Assembly (NCBI GenBank): GCA_033439295.1
Contig: JAVTLE010000014.1
Coordinates: 2,418,001-2,482,000 of the forward strand
From: Deuterostichococcus epilithicus
Lineage: Eukaryota > Chlorophyta > Trebouxiophyceae > Prasiolales > Stichococcaceae
Direction: 5' to 3'
Length of the DNA: 64,000 nt
In this document: positions 12,925 to 24,986 of the stretch, in pieces
How positions within the stretch are numbered: position 1 is the first letter of the stretch
How the letters are laid out: the number at the start of each line of letters is the position of its first letter
Notes under the pieces: model-generated
What the model was told of the DNA's origin: nothing
Database searches by the model: none
The model's input: only the letters and a program-made list of their open reading frames with translations
Position numbers and translations under genes: made by a program

Positions 12925-13496
12925 TTCGGGAATGCACTGCGTAACGGCGTTGCAGTCGCCCGGGCCTGCCTCACAGTTTGAGAGGCCGCAAAAAGGTGTC
13001 ACAGTCGGACGTCTGTTTTCCTGCTGAAGAGATGCTGGCTGTTTGTTCAAGACATACCTGCGCAAACGACACACGCTGGCAGTTGGTCGACGCTACTCAT
13101 CTCAAGAGGTTTCACCGCCTCAAAAGTGCATTGTGAGCGGTTCTTTGTGTCTGCGACATTGTGCATCTTGAAGAAATCGGCCAGTTACTTCCAAGCATAT
13201 GGACTCGGCTCTGGTCGTGCGAACGAAAGCATGAGGAGGCCTGCTAGCTGTCTGCCATAAGCTCATGCATTGTCTGAACTCATCAAACCTTTTCAGATAA
13301 CAAGTGACAACACACTTGCCGCCTGTTGCTGCGCAGCACACCACGCAAACGAAAGAGTATTCTGCTGACTGTGATTGCTGCCATGGCGGCCCCTGAGTAC
13401 TTAGAGAGGCTCGCTTCCAACAATTATGTCTAGGTAACTACGCGGCCATACACGATTGCCGTTGCTGCGAGAGGCCGCATGCCGCCTGCCCAGCTA
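12925..13496. other. 3'-3' intergenic region, AQR / mannanase
   Basis: Convergent spacer of 572 bp between the AQR stop and the mannanase stop. It should carry both 3' UTRs. I see no gene, repeat or clear hairpin in it. Confidence 0.6.
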
Positions 13497-16278
13497 CTAG
13501 CAGAGGTTCGCCCCTGAGCGGCTCTTCATGAATCTTGCATGAGGCCGGATCAGGCTGCAAGCAGAACCGCAGACGACTCAGTCAGCACATGCAAAGCACA
13601 AGGACCAGCTCTTGGACTGGAGGTGACCACAGCTGCGGAAGGTTTTTGGGAACATTGCGCCACATCAGGATCGAGAAGCGAACGACAGACTCACTTTCTA
13701 AAGGTGGAGTCACTAGTCACGACACCGTTCTGCTGGCCCGTGTTGCTGCCGTCCAGCCACTGCCAGAACATGTCGCCGCCCATGTTGTCGTAATTGCGAA
13801 CTCTGCGCTCAATTGTCTTATAAACCGCCGAGAAGTACGGGTTACGTATGCCTGCGGCAAGCGCAGCACAGCGATGAGTGTCTCAGGGACGCATGATCGA
13901 TAAAAAGACACCTGGTTGGGCAATCCAACCACCCCCATGTCAAGGAGGGATGGTGTTTGTGGAGGAGCCGATTTGGTTGCGGGAGCCCACCAGCAATGGC
14001 TCCGGATCTGCCCTCGTTGCTGCCGAGCGCGCGGCCTGGAAGCCACATTTTACCTTTCTTGCAATACACTTCACAAAGCCAAAACAACGGTATAAGGCAC
14101 GGACGTGCATTTGCAAACAACTGCCTTTGCTGACAGACGTACCAAACTCCTCGAGGACGCAGGGCTTCCCGACAGCGTTGCAGACGTTCATGTGGCACTG
14201 GATCCACTTGGTCGCAAAGCTGGGCGAGAAAGTCTGCCAGTTGAGCTGCGTGGGCAAACGATTCAGATTGAGCGTGCTGTGTGTCGACAGCGCTCGCAAG
14301 AAGACGCATCACACAAACACTGCTCATGGCGACCGATTTCAGCGCACCGGCCAGAGATGGAAAGCCAGGAAGTCCGCTGTTGGCAGGTAAATGGAGCACG
14401 AGGTCAGTCTTGGATGAGAGTTGATGCTGTGTTTTCAGATGCAGGCTTCAGAGCCGCAGATGTACAACATCCAATGCAGAACAGAGGCTGTGTCGAAACC
14501 TTTGGCATGTTGCGCGGCAAAGTCCTGGCCGACTCTGGACGCCCAGCCCGCCTGAACGTTTCCAGGAATGCCATACGGATTGCAGCCGGTATACCTACAG
14601 CATGACATATCGCAAACGTCAGCCCAATGACGAAATCGTGAGAAACATGTCACAGCAGGCACGCAGCGCGACAGCAGGTCAAGCAGGCGCACCATTTGGC
14701 GCCGTTCGGTTGCCTGCCCAGGTAGCCATTGCGGGCGAAGAAGCCCTCTTGGCCAAAGGTGAACTGCATAGCATGGGTATGACGTACAGCGCTGCAACGA
14801 GTCGAGGCACACAATGACGGAAGACACAGACGTCGCACGGCTCGCATCACCCAGTCATGGGCTGCGCTTGAGACTCTAGAGCAGCCGCCTCATGATGGCA
14901 GAATAAGGAACAAAACGGCACCAGCTGCTTCTTGTTCTTGGCCTTGCCGAAGGCATACATGGCGTTGCCCCAGTTCGTGATGCGCTGCGTGCAGGGCGCA
15001 GTCAGCTGGCTGGCCGGGCAGCGGGGTTCGTTGAACAAGTCCCAGCCAAATATCGCCCAGTCGTTCTTGTACTGGATGCCGTTGAACGTGTTTTTCCTGC
15101 AGGCGCGCTAGGAGCCATCCGTCAACACGACTGCGGCCCCAGCGCGGCAGCGGCAAAGGCATCGAGCAGGGGAGAGCAGTCCGGCAGCTTTCAAGCAGCT
15201 CCATGACGATAAACTTTTCACCTGTTGAACAGCCTGTTCATGTGGTTGCGGTACAGCCGGCGGGCCGTGCCGCTGTTCCAGAAAGCGTCTTTCGCTGCCC
15301 ACTGCTCAGTGAAGTAGGGCGTGTTGCTGGTCTTTGGATAGGTCAGACCCGCCCAACGTGCAAACGCGATTATTCCGTCCCCATCCTGCCAGTACGTGCT
15401 GAAGGAGACCAGCAGCTGCAGGGGCACACGCGCAGCCTTAGCGCATGGTGGCACAGCAACTACACGGGCACCGCAAAGCGGCGCCGGTTGCATGCGGACA
15501 GCTGCCAAACAAGCAGCCAGCTGGTGCGACGACACACACATTCCCAGAATTGGCGACGCACCCTGATATTGTACTGGCGGGCTTTGAAGACCACGTAGTC
15601 GAGCGAGCGGAAAACCCGCTCATCATACACCCCGGGGCCAGTCTGCACCACAAACGCGAGCATCGGGCACGGTGCATGGCAAGACGAGCATCAGGCAGGC
15701 TGTGCTGCTCGGGCAGACTGGGCGCCGGACCTGCAGCGTGGTTGAGGTGCCGTCGCCTGTTATGGAAAAAAGATATCTCAAAATCCTTGTTTTGGAAAGT
15801 TGTCCGACGTACAGACGTATGAATTTGAATGATATTTTTGAGCAGCTTCACTCTTTTCGGTTAACGAAAGAAATCACCGTGCCCCCAAATCCGCACCGCC
15901 GTCAGCCCAGCGGCTTTGGCGGTGCGCATGCGCTGATCGACCAAGTCGGGCTTTCCGTTGTACAAATGATCGAACGCCCCGTTTAGTAGGGCTGTGAAGC
16001 CATTCCAGCCTGCTCATGTGGCACGAGTCTGTTCAGAGACGGTGCTTGTAGCCAGCTTGCATGATCAGCCGCATGTCTGACAACGCTTGTCACGGCCTCA
16101 AGCGTGTGCAAGGTGCACCTGCGAACGTCCACTGGCGGCCGGCGCTGTCGGCGAAGCGCCCTCTGCAGACCCGGATGAAGCCTTTTGGCTCGTAGCCCTG
16201 CGCCGGTGGGCACCACACGCACACGGCGAGCAGCAAGGCAGCGCATCGCCACAGTGTCGGCATGTGCGGCCGCGCCAT
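13497..16278 (-). CDS. Secreted endo-beta-1,4-mannanase, GH5
   Basis: Thirteen exons give 441 aa, a normal length for GH5 mannanases, which hydrolyse beta-1,4-mannan. The start at 16278 is followed by a signal peptide (CAALLLAVCVWCPPAQG). Mature motifs in order are AAGLTAVRIWGHGDG, TGPGVYDERVFRSLDYV, GWDLFNEPRCP with acid/base Glu at about 221, FGQEGFFARNGYLG, DFLAFHLWP, and CVLEEFG with nucleophile Glu at about 354. FWQWLDGSNTGQQNG lies near the end. All junction phases close. Exons are 16278-16119, 16009-15878, 15756-15731, 15642-15562, 15415-15222, 15096-14922, 14763-14693, 14594-14500, 14376-14348, 14245-14143, 14035-13991, 13851-13695 and 13554-13497. Three are tiny (26, 29 and 45 nt). 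A role in mannan-containing wall remodelling or scavenging is inferred. The last exon is less sure than the rest. Confidence 0.9.
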
Positions 16279-17030
16279 CGAATGAATCTGGAGTTCCAAT
16301 CAGCCGGGCGACGGCTGCAGGGCAACAGATGCCAATATTCACCACACGGTTTGGCGCAGCCAGTCACATACAGCTTTTGCGGCCGGATCCCATCAGCCAG
16401 TGGCACCTCGGGTGCGAATCCCTGAGGCTGCCAGCAGCGGAACAAGATCTGAGCAACTACTTTTGGATGAGATGGTGCAAGTTCATGTAGTCTGCTCGAA
16501 GTCGCGCATGCATGCGGGGGGTATGAATCCATCCGCTGCGGCGGTAATATTTATCTGTGTCGGTCATAAGGGGCGTGGCATGATGAATGAGCATGATATA
16601 TCAGGACAGGGTTATTGTGCGCGGTCGCCGTTGACTCAACCACGAACACAGGCCAAGCTAGCTCGTTCAGTTGAGATTCGCTCCAGATGCCGATCTCACC
16701 AAGGACGTACGTCGTGTTGCCGGCAAGTGATTGCTGTATAATTTATACCGCTTGAGTCGAGCCCATCAGACTTAATGATCCGTTGGCCAGCTGTGTGCGG
16801 GTGAGTGCGAGTGATTCCCTCGTGCTGGCCCCGCGCGAAGTGGCTCTAGAGCGCAAAGCCTGTAGACAAATAGATTGAGAGTACGGTTTAGATCCGACAC
16901 GGTCCCGAATGAACAGGTCCTTCAAAATGCAACACAGGGGCGGGGTTGAGCAGAGGCGATAGCGCAAGGCGCAGAGCCGAGTGTGCCATGCTGAGCTGGC
17001 GCCACGAATGCAGTCTTGCGCGATAGGGGC
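16279..17030. other. Region upstream of the mannanase
   Basis: This stretch should hold the mannanase promoter and 5' UTR. It is richer in A and T than the surrounding exons. I see no convincing coding exon or recognisable regulatory motif. Confidence 0.4.
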
Positions 17031-17286
17031 CGTGTTCACACCAGCGATTTTGCCTCACTCAAGCGCACCTCACTCAAGCCACCTCACTCAAGCCCCCGAG
17101 ATTGTTGAGTGAAGGTCGACCCTCACTCAGCATCTTGAGTGAAGTGCCTGAGTGAGGCTCGCGCGCGGGTCGCGGGAACGCCCCAGCAGCGAGCGCGAAA
17201 TGCCTTATCTCGCTTTGAGGGCTTATGAGTCACCCCTCACTCACGCGAGCGGTGAGTGAGGCTTGAGTGAGGCTAGTGTGAACACG
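17031..17286. mobile_element. MITE-like element with terminal inverted repeats
   Basis: About 256 bp, bounded by an 11-bp inverted repeat: CGTGTTCACAC at 17031 and its complement GTGTGAACACG ending at 17286. Inside both ends are clustered decamers related to CTCACTCAAG on the left and CTTGAGTGAG on the right, at least ten copies in opposing orientation, so most of the element can fold on itself. There is no coding capacity. Size, terminal repeats and subterminal repeats fit a non-autonomous DNA transposon. No target-site duplication is obvious next to the repeats, so the superfamily is open. Confidence 0.6.
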
Positions 17287-17972
17287 TCCAGGGTTTTCGA
17301 ACAGAGCGCATTTACCACTTAGCCCCCTTCTATGTGCGTCGAAATACAAGGGCCACACACCCTCATCACCCAGGCGGGCTACGCCGAGCGCTAACCTGGC
17401 CCGCCGCTCGCCTCACGGCAGTGGCGATGCTGGCTGTCATGGATGTCCCGCCGCCCCGCCGAACACCCTTGCCCTTGACGCCAAGTATGGCTACTGCTCA
17501 TGGTCAGTGGTCCGCATACCAGCCCTTGCGCACACAGCGACCCAGCTTGGACCCTCAGTTCAGCGGCTTGACTTGACTACAGCGTTCCGCCCTGTCAGCC
17601 TGACCTTCGAGTCAGGTGCCTTTTCTGTTGTGAGCATGCTGCTTGGCCGACCCCGCCTGAGTGCACTCCACCCGGCTCGCACTTTGGTTCTCGTTTCCTT
17701 CGTTGCGGGACAAATACAGCATTCCGCCGCTTGCCGCCGCACCCTCGCTATTTCAGCTTTGTCGCTAAACCCCTTTTCTTGTTCATGCAATACAAGCACA
17801 TCCTTCGATCGGCATCAGACCCTATCGTGTTGCACGTATAGCGACCCTTGTGAGCCGAGCGGAGAGGACACTCGGAGTATTGCAACAGCTTTCCACAGCA
17901 GCCAAAACCCATCTGTGTGGCGAGCCAGGATGTGAGCCTTTGGAATGTGCACGCCACGATGGCCTCTCGGCG
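17287..17972. other. Spacer downstream of the LENG1-like gene
   Basis: Between the MITE-like element and the stop of the minus-strand LENG1-like gene. It probably includes that gene's 3' UTR. Open frames occur on both strands, but none resembles a known protein. Confidence 0.4.
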
Positions 17973-19439
17973 TCATGCACGGAAGTTCTGCCGCAGCAGC
18001 TGCTTCTCCCGGGCCCGCTCGGCCGCCTCACGAGCCTCCCTCTCCGCCCGCATTGCGGCAACCGACGCCTTGAGCTGCTGTGCATTGACTTTCAGCGCCG
18101 CGCCCTTGCCCTTCTCCTTGTGCCGTTTCTTGACTTTCCTGTCCTTGTCCTTGATCTTGACCTTGTGCTTCTTCGGATGGCCCTCCAGCCATGCGGCAGC
18201 GCCGTCAGCCTCGCCCCGTGCGTCAGCTGAGGCTGCCAGCAGCTGTGCACCGTCCAGGGCCCTGCGCAGGCAGCGCTTCCACCATGAACATAGGTGCACT
18301 GCCGATGAGGTCCGTGCATGGCAGGCAAAACACTCTCCGAAAGGCAAATAACCTCAGCGTCAAGCCTCGCAGCACCATGTTGCCACTCACCTGAGCTCTT
18401 CCGTTGGCAGCGTTGAGCCGCCCGCGGCGTACCAGGGCATGTTAGCTTTGCCAGCCATTGCGTGCCCCAACTTGAAGCGCTCATCGAAACGGGCGTCAGA
18501 CGTCTGCGTCTCGGCCTTACCGCGCCGCCGCCGCTCCTGCACCTCGTCCGCCTGCATGCCAGAACGTCCATCGGTATGACATCTGTAACAGGACAACAAA
18601 GAAGAGCGGCAATCTGGATTGAGGGAGCATGCCAAGTATCACTTGGTGAGGGCGGGCTATAACGGTCTTCACAACAGCAATCTGCACCTTAGCTTCGGCG
18701 TTGCCATCGCGCATTTCGTCTGCTCGCCAGAAGTTGAAGTGGCCATCTGCATCTTGGATCGCTTGTTTGGCAGCCATGATGTCGTGTTTCACCGGTGGCT
18801 GCTGTGCTGGCGCGTGTGGGCTGGTGTCCGCAGCAGGGCTGGTGTCCGCGGCAGGCTGCAGCGCCTCACCGGACGGCATGGCAGCATCCTGCAAGGCGAT
18901 CACGCCGTCATGCCAGTTCTACTATAATGCCACCACTACTGCCACCCGAGCGTGCTGCTGCAAACAGCAAACCGAACTGCACTCCTGTAACCCATGACTA
19001 GGTTCTTTCATGCAGCAATGACGAAAGCGTGAGAGAGCTGGGCATCTGACACTCAGTTCTGAGGGACGCAACAAAACTAAGGGCTGAGTCGCAGTTCATG
19101 CGTGCAGGCATGGGCAAGTGAAAGATACACCAGCGGCTGCCCGCGCACGCGCGCCAACAGCGCCGCATGCCGGAACTCGCTCTCGGCCTTGCGGTGCTTT
19201 GCGCGTCGCTCCTTTTCCTCCGCGTCGAATTTGGCCTCATCACGTGCCACCTTCTCCCTGTTGTCCTGATTGTAGACTGCGCGGAAAATGCGCCGCTGTC
19301 GTGTCAGTAGAGTGACACTCATCGAGCTGCAGCGGTGTTGCACGTCCCGCCCAGGCGCATGCGGCAGGCGTGGCAAGATTGGCATCTTACCGTGCCAGCT
19401 CTTCTGAGGCAGGATGTTGAGGCCGCCATGACCTCCCAT
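17973..19439 (-). CDS. LENG1-like protein with N-terminal Cir_N domain
   Basis: Five exons (19439-19391, 19276-19131, 18888-18688, 18551-18391, 18261-17973) give 281 aa. The N terminus reads LNILPQKSWH, then NQDNREKVARDEAKF and a charged coiled-coil-like stretch. This is the Cir_N signature of leukocyte receptor cluster member 1 and related nuclear proteins. The middle has a low-complexity duplicated segment (PAADTSPAADTSP), a Glu/Arg-rich helix (EVQERRRRGKAET) and MPWYAAGG, which matches the PWY of LENG1. The C-terminal part is very Lys-rich (KKHKVKIKDKDRK) and ends in a charged helix. A nuclear, possibly splicing-linked role is inferred from the family only. It is transcribed divergently from APC2. 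Confidence 0.8.
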
Positions 19440-19928
19440 GCTGGAGTTTCACTCCCTCACCGACTGCTGGTCCAGGAAAAAGTGGTTGCTGCATGCATTC
19501 CGCACACTGGTGCACCGGGTGCAGTGTGAGAAGTCGTTACACATACGGCTGGTGCGACATTCTGTTACATCAGCTTGCGACCAAGGCTGTGAATAACGAC
19601 GCGATGCATGCTTTGAGTTCAAACCGTGTCGGAGTCTCGGAATTTTGCTGATGAGGGGCTGATCGATCATTGGGCTGATGTTTGCAGCACAACGCGACTT
19701 CAAGTCTGCCTATAGGCGGTGCCGATCGTATCAGCGCGGTAGATCCCCCTGCGCCTGCAGCTTCATTGCATTTTGCCGTATTGGCGCGCGCACCAGTCTG
19801 TTGGTCAGGCTGCTGACCAAGTGCAATCGGATCAAAAGGCCTGCGCCATTGTCCAAGTAAACCGGTCCAGAATGTTTCAGTAGGTCGAAAGACTGTGCAA
19901 GCACACACGCTTGCACAGCCATAGGATC
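19440..19928. promoter_or_regulatory. Shared divergent upstream region, LENG1-like / APC2
   Basis: A 489-bp interval between two opposed start codons, which therefore must contain both 5' UTRs and promoters. No TATA-like box or known algal motif could be recognised with confidence. Confidence 0.4.
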
Positions 19929-22900
19929 ATGATGTCAGCTGCTGTGCGCTCAACGGCGGATGTGCGGCAGCAGATCAATGCCTTCTGTGCCGCCGGCAAC
20001 ATCAGCATGGCAGCCGCATACGCTTTCGAGGCACTGAAGGTGAATCGAGTGCACTAGTGCTCGAGTGCTCACCAGATTTGAATGTCAAAAGCATATGCGC
20101 TGCGACTGCACTCGTCCTGCAGGCACGACTGCGCGGCGAATTGGTGCCGCAGTTCTGGGCGGCAGTGTCAGCAACAGGCGACGAATTTGGGCCGGACCTG
20201 GGGTCAGTCCTTGCCACGAGCCTGGAGGTGGGACCTTGTCACGCGCTGTGTTTGGCCGACGTCCGGGCTGACTCTGGTGTGTCATCATGAGTGTTGCTGA
20301 ACAGTGTAGGACGAAGACGCCGGCGCGGCGATGCAAGGCCACAGCCCACTATTGCCACTGCAGGGGTTCTGTGCAGCGGTCTTGCAACAGCAGCAGCAGG
20401 TGGAGGCCCTGGTGCAGCAGCTGATGGCGGCCCTGCCGGGGGAGGGCGCCGCAGCGCCGCCGGCCGCAGTGCTGTGCCTACAGCGCCGCTACGAGCACGC
20501 CGTGGCGGCGCACCTGCTGTCGGCGGCGCCCGTCAACCTGCACAGCCTGCTGACGCTGGTGCTGGACGCCCGGCTTGCAGACTTTGCGGAGGCCAGCCCA
20601 GTGCAGCTTGGCAGCCAGGTGCGTAACCGTCAGCAGATTCCCATCAGCTCGTTCGGTAGCAGCATGCCATGATCCAGCATCGTCGCACCAGTATGTGTGG
20701 TGCTGCGTTTTGCTAGGCGCATGCCCAAGGGTGCAGATGGCAGGTAGAGCCATTGTGCAGTGAATCGGCGAAGTCGGCCAACAGAGTCGTCAAGCAAGGC
20801 CACACTGACTTTGCAATGTCTGCCCGCAGGACAAGGAGGACGAGGGGCAGCGGCCGCGCACAGGTGTGCAGGCGGCAGACGTCATGGGCGCCTCCTGGCT
20901 GGAACCGCTCACCAGCATTGGCGCCAGCCTGGCGGCGCTCGAACTGGGCCAAGTGCTGGAGGACGCGGCGCTGGGCGTTGCCTGCGGCCACGTGCAGCGG
21001 GCGCTTGCGTCGCACGCTGCGGGCGAGTTCCACGTCAGCGTGCTGGCCGACGCGCGGCACTACGTGGAGGTGGTGCCGCTGCAGTTTCTGCACGCCGTGC
21101 TGCAGCCTGAGGTGGGCATGGATGCGGCTCCGCGGCCTGCCTGTTGGCAGCCCGGTCTGGCGGCATGGATGGCTTCCTGAGCCAATTGCACTCCCTGCAG
21201 AGGCTGGGCTGCGCCCCTTCTTGCTGTTGCTCAGCAGGGAGTGAGTTGCAACGTTGCGCTGCTGCTCGTTCGAACCGTGCCGCCTGAGGCAGCATGTTCT
21301 GCCTCTGTAGTCTTGCACTGCGACCGGCGAGTCGCGTGATGCTGCCAGCGCGATGCAGTGGGCGCAGCATCTGCAGTACTACATCTACGAGACGGTCGGC
21401 CGGCTGCGCATCAGCGAGATGTTCGACATCGTGGTGAGCGTGCGACCAGATTATCCTGCTGCAAGCTACGTTTGCATTGCTTGTCTTTGGTGCACTCGGG
21501 AAGCAGGGCGCATCACCCTCCCAGTGCTCTAAGCAGCTACGCCACCAGGATGTCTCAGTCATTCAGAGTGTCTCTGCAAGTAGCAGGCTCATCGCTGCAG
21601 CTGGCCCTCGGGCGCAGGTGGACTACCCAGACAGCCTGCCGGCGGTGCACGACATGCGCGACTGCCTGGCGCACGCCGCCCTGCAGCAGCACTTTGTCAG
21701 CGGCTTCCGAGCCGCCATCCGCAAGCGCCTCCTGCACGCGGGTGCGGGCAGGCTTCCCATTGTTCAAGCCTCGGCTGACATGACGAGCAGCTTGCCCTAC
21801 ACCCATGACGCGTCTCATGTCCACCTTCGCTGTGCTCACTGAGGTGGCTCAAAGTCTGAGGTCGTCCCCCATGCTGTGACAGGCGCGGCGACAGCGGACA
21901 TCATCGCGCAGTACGTCAACACCATCAAGACGCTGCGGGAGGTGGACGCCTCGGGGGTGCTGCTGGAGGCCATCGCGGACCCCATCCGCGAGTACCTGCG
22001 CAGCCGCAAGGTCCGCACCGTGCACGCGCAGCCTTGGTCCTGGACGACACATGAAGGGCTGACCAGAGATGACTGCACACTGTCAAGCTGCAGCAGAACC
22101 TGCAACCCAGAACCTGGTTTGGTGCGAGCTTCAGGTCGACATCGGGAAAACCATGCGGTTGCTGTCTCGTTCGGTGCAGGACACCATCCGCAGCATCGTC
22201 ACGATGCTGACGGACGACAGCCCATCCGACATGCCCGGCAGCGAGTCGCTGTTCCAGGAGCTGAACCGCACCGACCAGGGCCCGGAGGTCCGCGCCTGCG
22301 CATCCATGCCGCAGCCAGTCGTGCGCCGCATGGAGCTGCATCTAGGGGGAGTTTGTTCTGTGGCATTGCTGGGACCGGTGGTGGGAACCTCGTGCTTCAA
22401 GAGAGCACCCATGCACGGCGTCTCAGCATCACCGTGTTGATGCAGCCCAGAGGGACCTTGTCACACCCTCAGGGCAGGTTGCAAACGCCGAGCGACGGTT
22501 GGTGTGCGTGCTGCCACAGGACGTGAGTGATGCGGAGATGGACGACGATGAGGCGGCGCTCGCGGCGGCGGAGGCCTGGGAGCCGGACCCAGTAACGGCG
22601 GACCCGCTGCGCTCCGCGCGCACGCGTCGCATGAGCGACATCATTGCCGCGCTCGTCGGCATCTACGGTTCCAAGGAGTTGTTCATCAACGAGTATAGGT
22701 AAGCCCGTCAGCCCTGTTATCGCTTGGACTGGCTGCTGCGAACGGCAGCGTTGGTTAATGTAGCTTGCTCAGGGCATGGGTGCCAGGAGGTGGCACCCAT
22801 ACACTGGATTGCGACTGCTCTCCGCCATGAATTCATTCATGGCACATTCGGGTGCGTCTGCCACGCTTGCTTGCCGGTACCCCTAAGCAGCGGCGTGCAT

Positions 22901-24763
22901 GCGTCAGAAAATGGGCCAGGAGTGCGCTGCAGCCGTCCATGTGCTCGCTGTGGACCACCAATCGAGACTGCACCCCCGACTACAGGCTGATGCTGGCCGA
23001 CCGGCTGGCGAGCAAACCGGACTTCGATTGCCAGCGAGAGCTGCGCACCATGGAGCTGCTGAAGCTGCGCTTCGGGGAGGCCAACCTGCACAGCGCAGAG
23101 ATCATGCTTGGAGTGAGGCGCTCCTGCTCGGCTGCACCTCCTGCCCGGCCGCCCCAGCATTCGAATTGTCTTGTCTCGAGCGTGTGGACTGTCAAGTTGC
23201 GAAGTCACCCTGGCCTTGTTGTGCCGTTGTGCTGTGTGCTGTGATGCCGCCACACCGTCAGCAACCGCCTGCAGCTATGAGAAGTCGCGGCAGCGTGCGC
23301 AATGACGACATAACTGAGCCATGTCGACACGCATCGCAGGACATTGCCGCATCGAAGCGCATCAATGCAGCGGTGCACAACGTCAAGCCGGAGTTGGCCA
23401 AGTACAGGACCACCATCGTGTCGGAGCTGTTCTGGCCGCCGTTCCAGGGCGAGCCCGTGCAGCTGCCGCCACAGGCACGCGGCCGCCCTCACCACACCTG
23501 TGCATCAGACCTGCACACTGTGTCTGCAGCCTTTCTCACCGTCAAGCGGCTGGCAGCCGATGCCGCAAGGTCAGATGCTTCAGCAGTCAACTCTGAAACT
23601 GCCGGACCGACGGTGCGCAGGTGTCTGCGGCGCTGGAGGCCTTTTCGGCAGAGTACCACAACCTCAAGGCGCCGCGCAAGCTGCAGTACAAGCCCTTCCT
23701 GGGCTCCGTGCAGCTGGTCATCACAGCTGGCGGCGTGCAGCGCGACATGCGCGTCACCACCCTGCAGGCGCGTGCGGGCCCAGCCGGGTGCCGCCACGGC
23801 TGCTGCACCGACATGGCGCCTGCACTGCACACACATGCTGTATACCCTGCTGAACGATCATCTCAGGAGACTTCTAGTCAGGACAGGTTTCGATGTGATC
23901 AATGCTGAGATGGAGGAGGTACACGAGATGGGTTGCAGGACGAGGATGGTGTTCATTATGCAGGCTGCCGTCCTGCTGCACTTCAAAGACCAGCCGTCGT
24001 GGCCGCTACACACCCTGGCTGACATCATGAAGCTTGCACCGGCAGCGCTGCGGAAGACCATCGTCTTCTGGACGTCACAAGGTGCTGGCTCAAGGGTTGT
24101 CTTCCATGTCCTGTCGCATGCTGTGTCTACGAGTCACTCGCACAACTGCCGAACAGCTAACGCGAGACACAGCGGCAGCTTTCAAAAACAGTGACCTGCG
24201 CTTGGCTCCACCGCCGCACGATGCATGCCTTTCCGATGCAACGCAGGCATACTGCGGGAGGTTCAGCAGCCGAACGGCGGGCAGGTAGTCGAACGGGTGG
24301 AGGACATGCAGTCGGCGCCAGCCGCGTCGGCCAATGCCGACGAGGAGCCCGCCAGCTCTGTCATCTCGGCGGAGGAGCAGCAGGCCCTGGTAAGGGCAGA
24401 GGATTTTGTCCTGTGCTCTGCAGGGTTCTCTAAAGTGTTCTGCTGGTGGAGGGGGCAGCATGCATGACTGGTTGATGCGCTTGCAGAGCCTGATTGCTGC
24501 GGAAATTCTGAAATCGTTCTGGAGCTTGTCCTGGTGACACCTTGCAGGAGCTGGCGATGTTCGACCAGTACATCCTGGGCATGCTGGCCAACTTCGACGG
24601 CATGCCGGTGGACCGGATCCACAACATGCTCAAGATGTTCGTGCAGGAGCCGCACCCCTACGACAGGTCTGAGGAGCAGCTGGCCGCCATGCTGTCTCGG
24701 CTGGTCGCGCAAAACAAGCTCAGCATCAGCGGCGGTCTGTACCGCATCGTACGCTCTGATTGA
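19929..24763 (+). CDS. APC2: Anaphase-promoting complex subunit 2 (cullin)
   Basis: APC2 is the cullin scaffold of the APC/C ubiquitin ligase that drives mitotic exit. Fifteen exons close in phase and give 750 aa (human 822). Diagnostic segments are VDYPDSLPAVHDMRDCL, ADIIAQYVNTIKTLREVD, PIREYLRSRKDTIRSIV, GIYGSKELFINEYRLMLADR, LKLRFGEANLHSAEIMLG and ELFWPPFQGE. The C-terminal APC2 winged helix (LDGMP-like segment, MLKMFV, GGLYRIV) recruits APC11. Exons are 19929-20039, 20123-20227, 20364-20618, 20830-21111, 21359-21433, 21618-21741, 21883-22010, 22180-22287, 22520-22698, 22986-23112, 23340-23474, 23621-23767, 23964-24081, 24247-24389 and 24548-24763. Introns beginning at 23475 and 23768 have GC donors, supported by both phase and protein alignment. 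An acidic stretch (DAEMDDDEA) lies mid-protein. Confidence 0.93.
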
Positions 24764-24986
24764 GGCTGCGAACATATGTGTGTTTGGACGTTGTGAGGCA
24801 ACGTGTTGGTTGTCTGAGGCACAGCGGAGATTGAGGCCACACGTAGATGAGCGTTTCAAGTGAACCTCAACTGAGGCAGAGTTCCCAAACATTGCCCGGC
24901 TTCATTGACCGGCTTGAATACCAGGGCATCAAAACTGTACAGCACTATTGAGGCAGCTGCTGGTGCGCCATGACGACGACCCTCGC
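24764..24986. other. 3'-3' spacer, APC2 / bL27
   Basis: A 223-bp convergent gap, the shortest of its kind in the window. The 3' UTRs of the two genes may overlap. No gene or strong repeat is seen. Confidence 0.4.

Noticed and set aside
18823-18860. Duplicated 18-bp unit in the LENG1-like gene
   Set aside because: It simply encodes a repeated low-complexity PAADTS segment in an otherwise ordinary exon.
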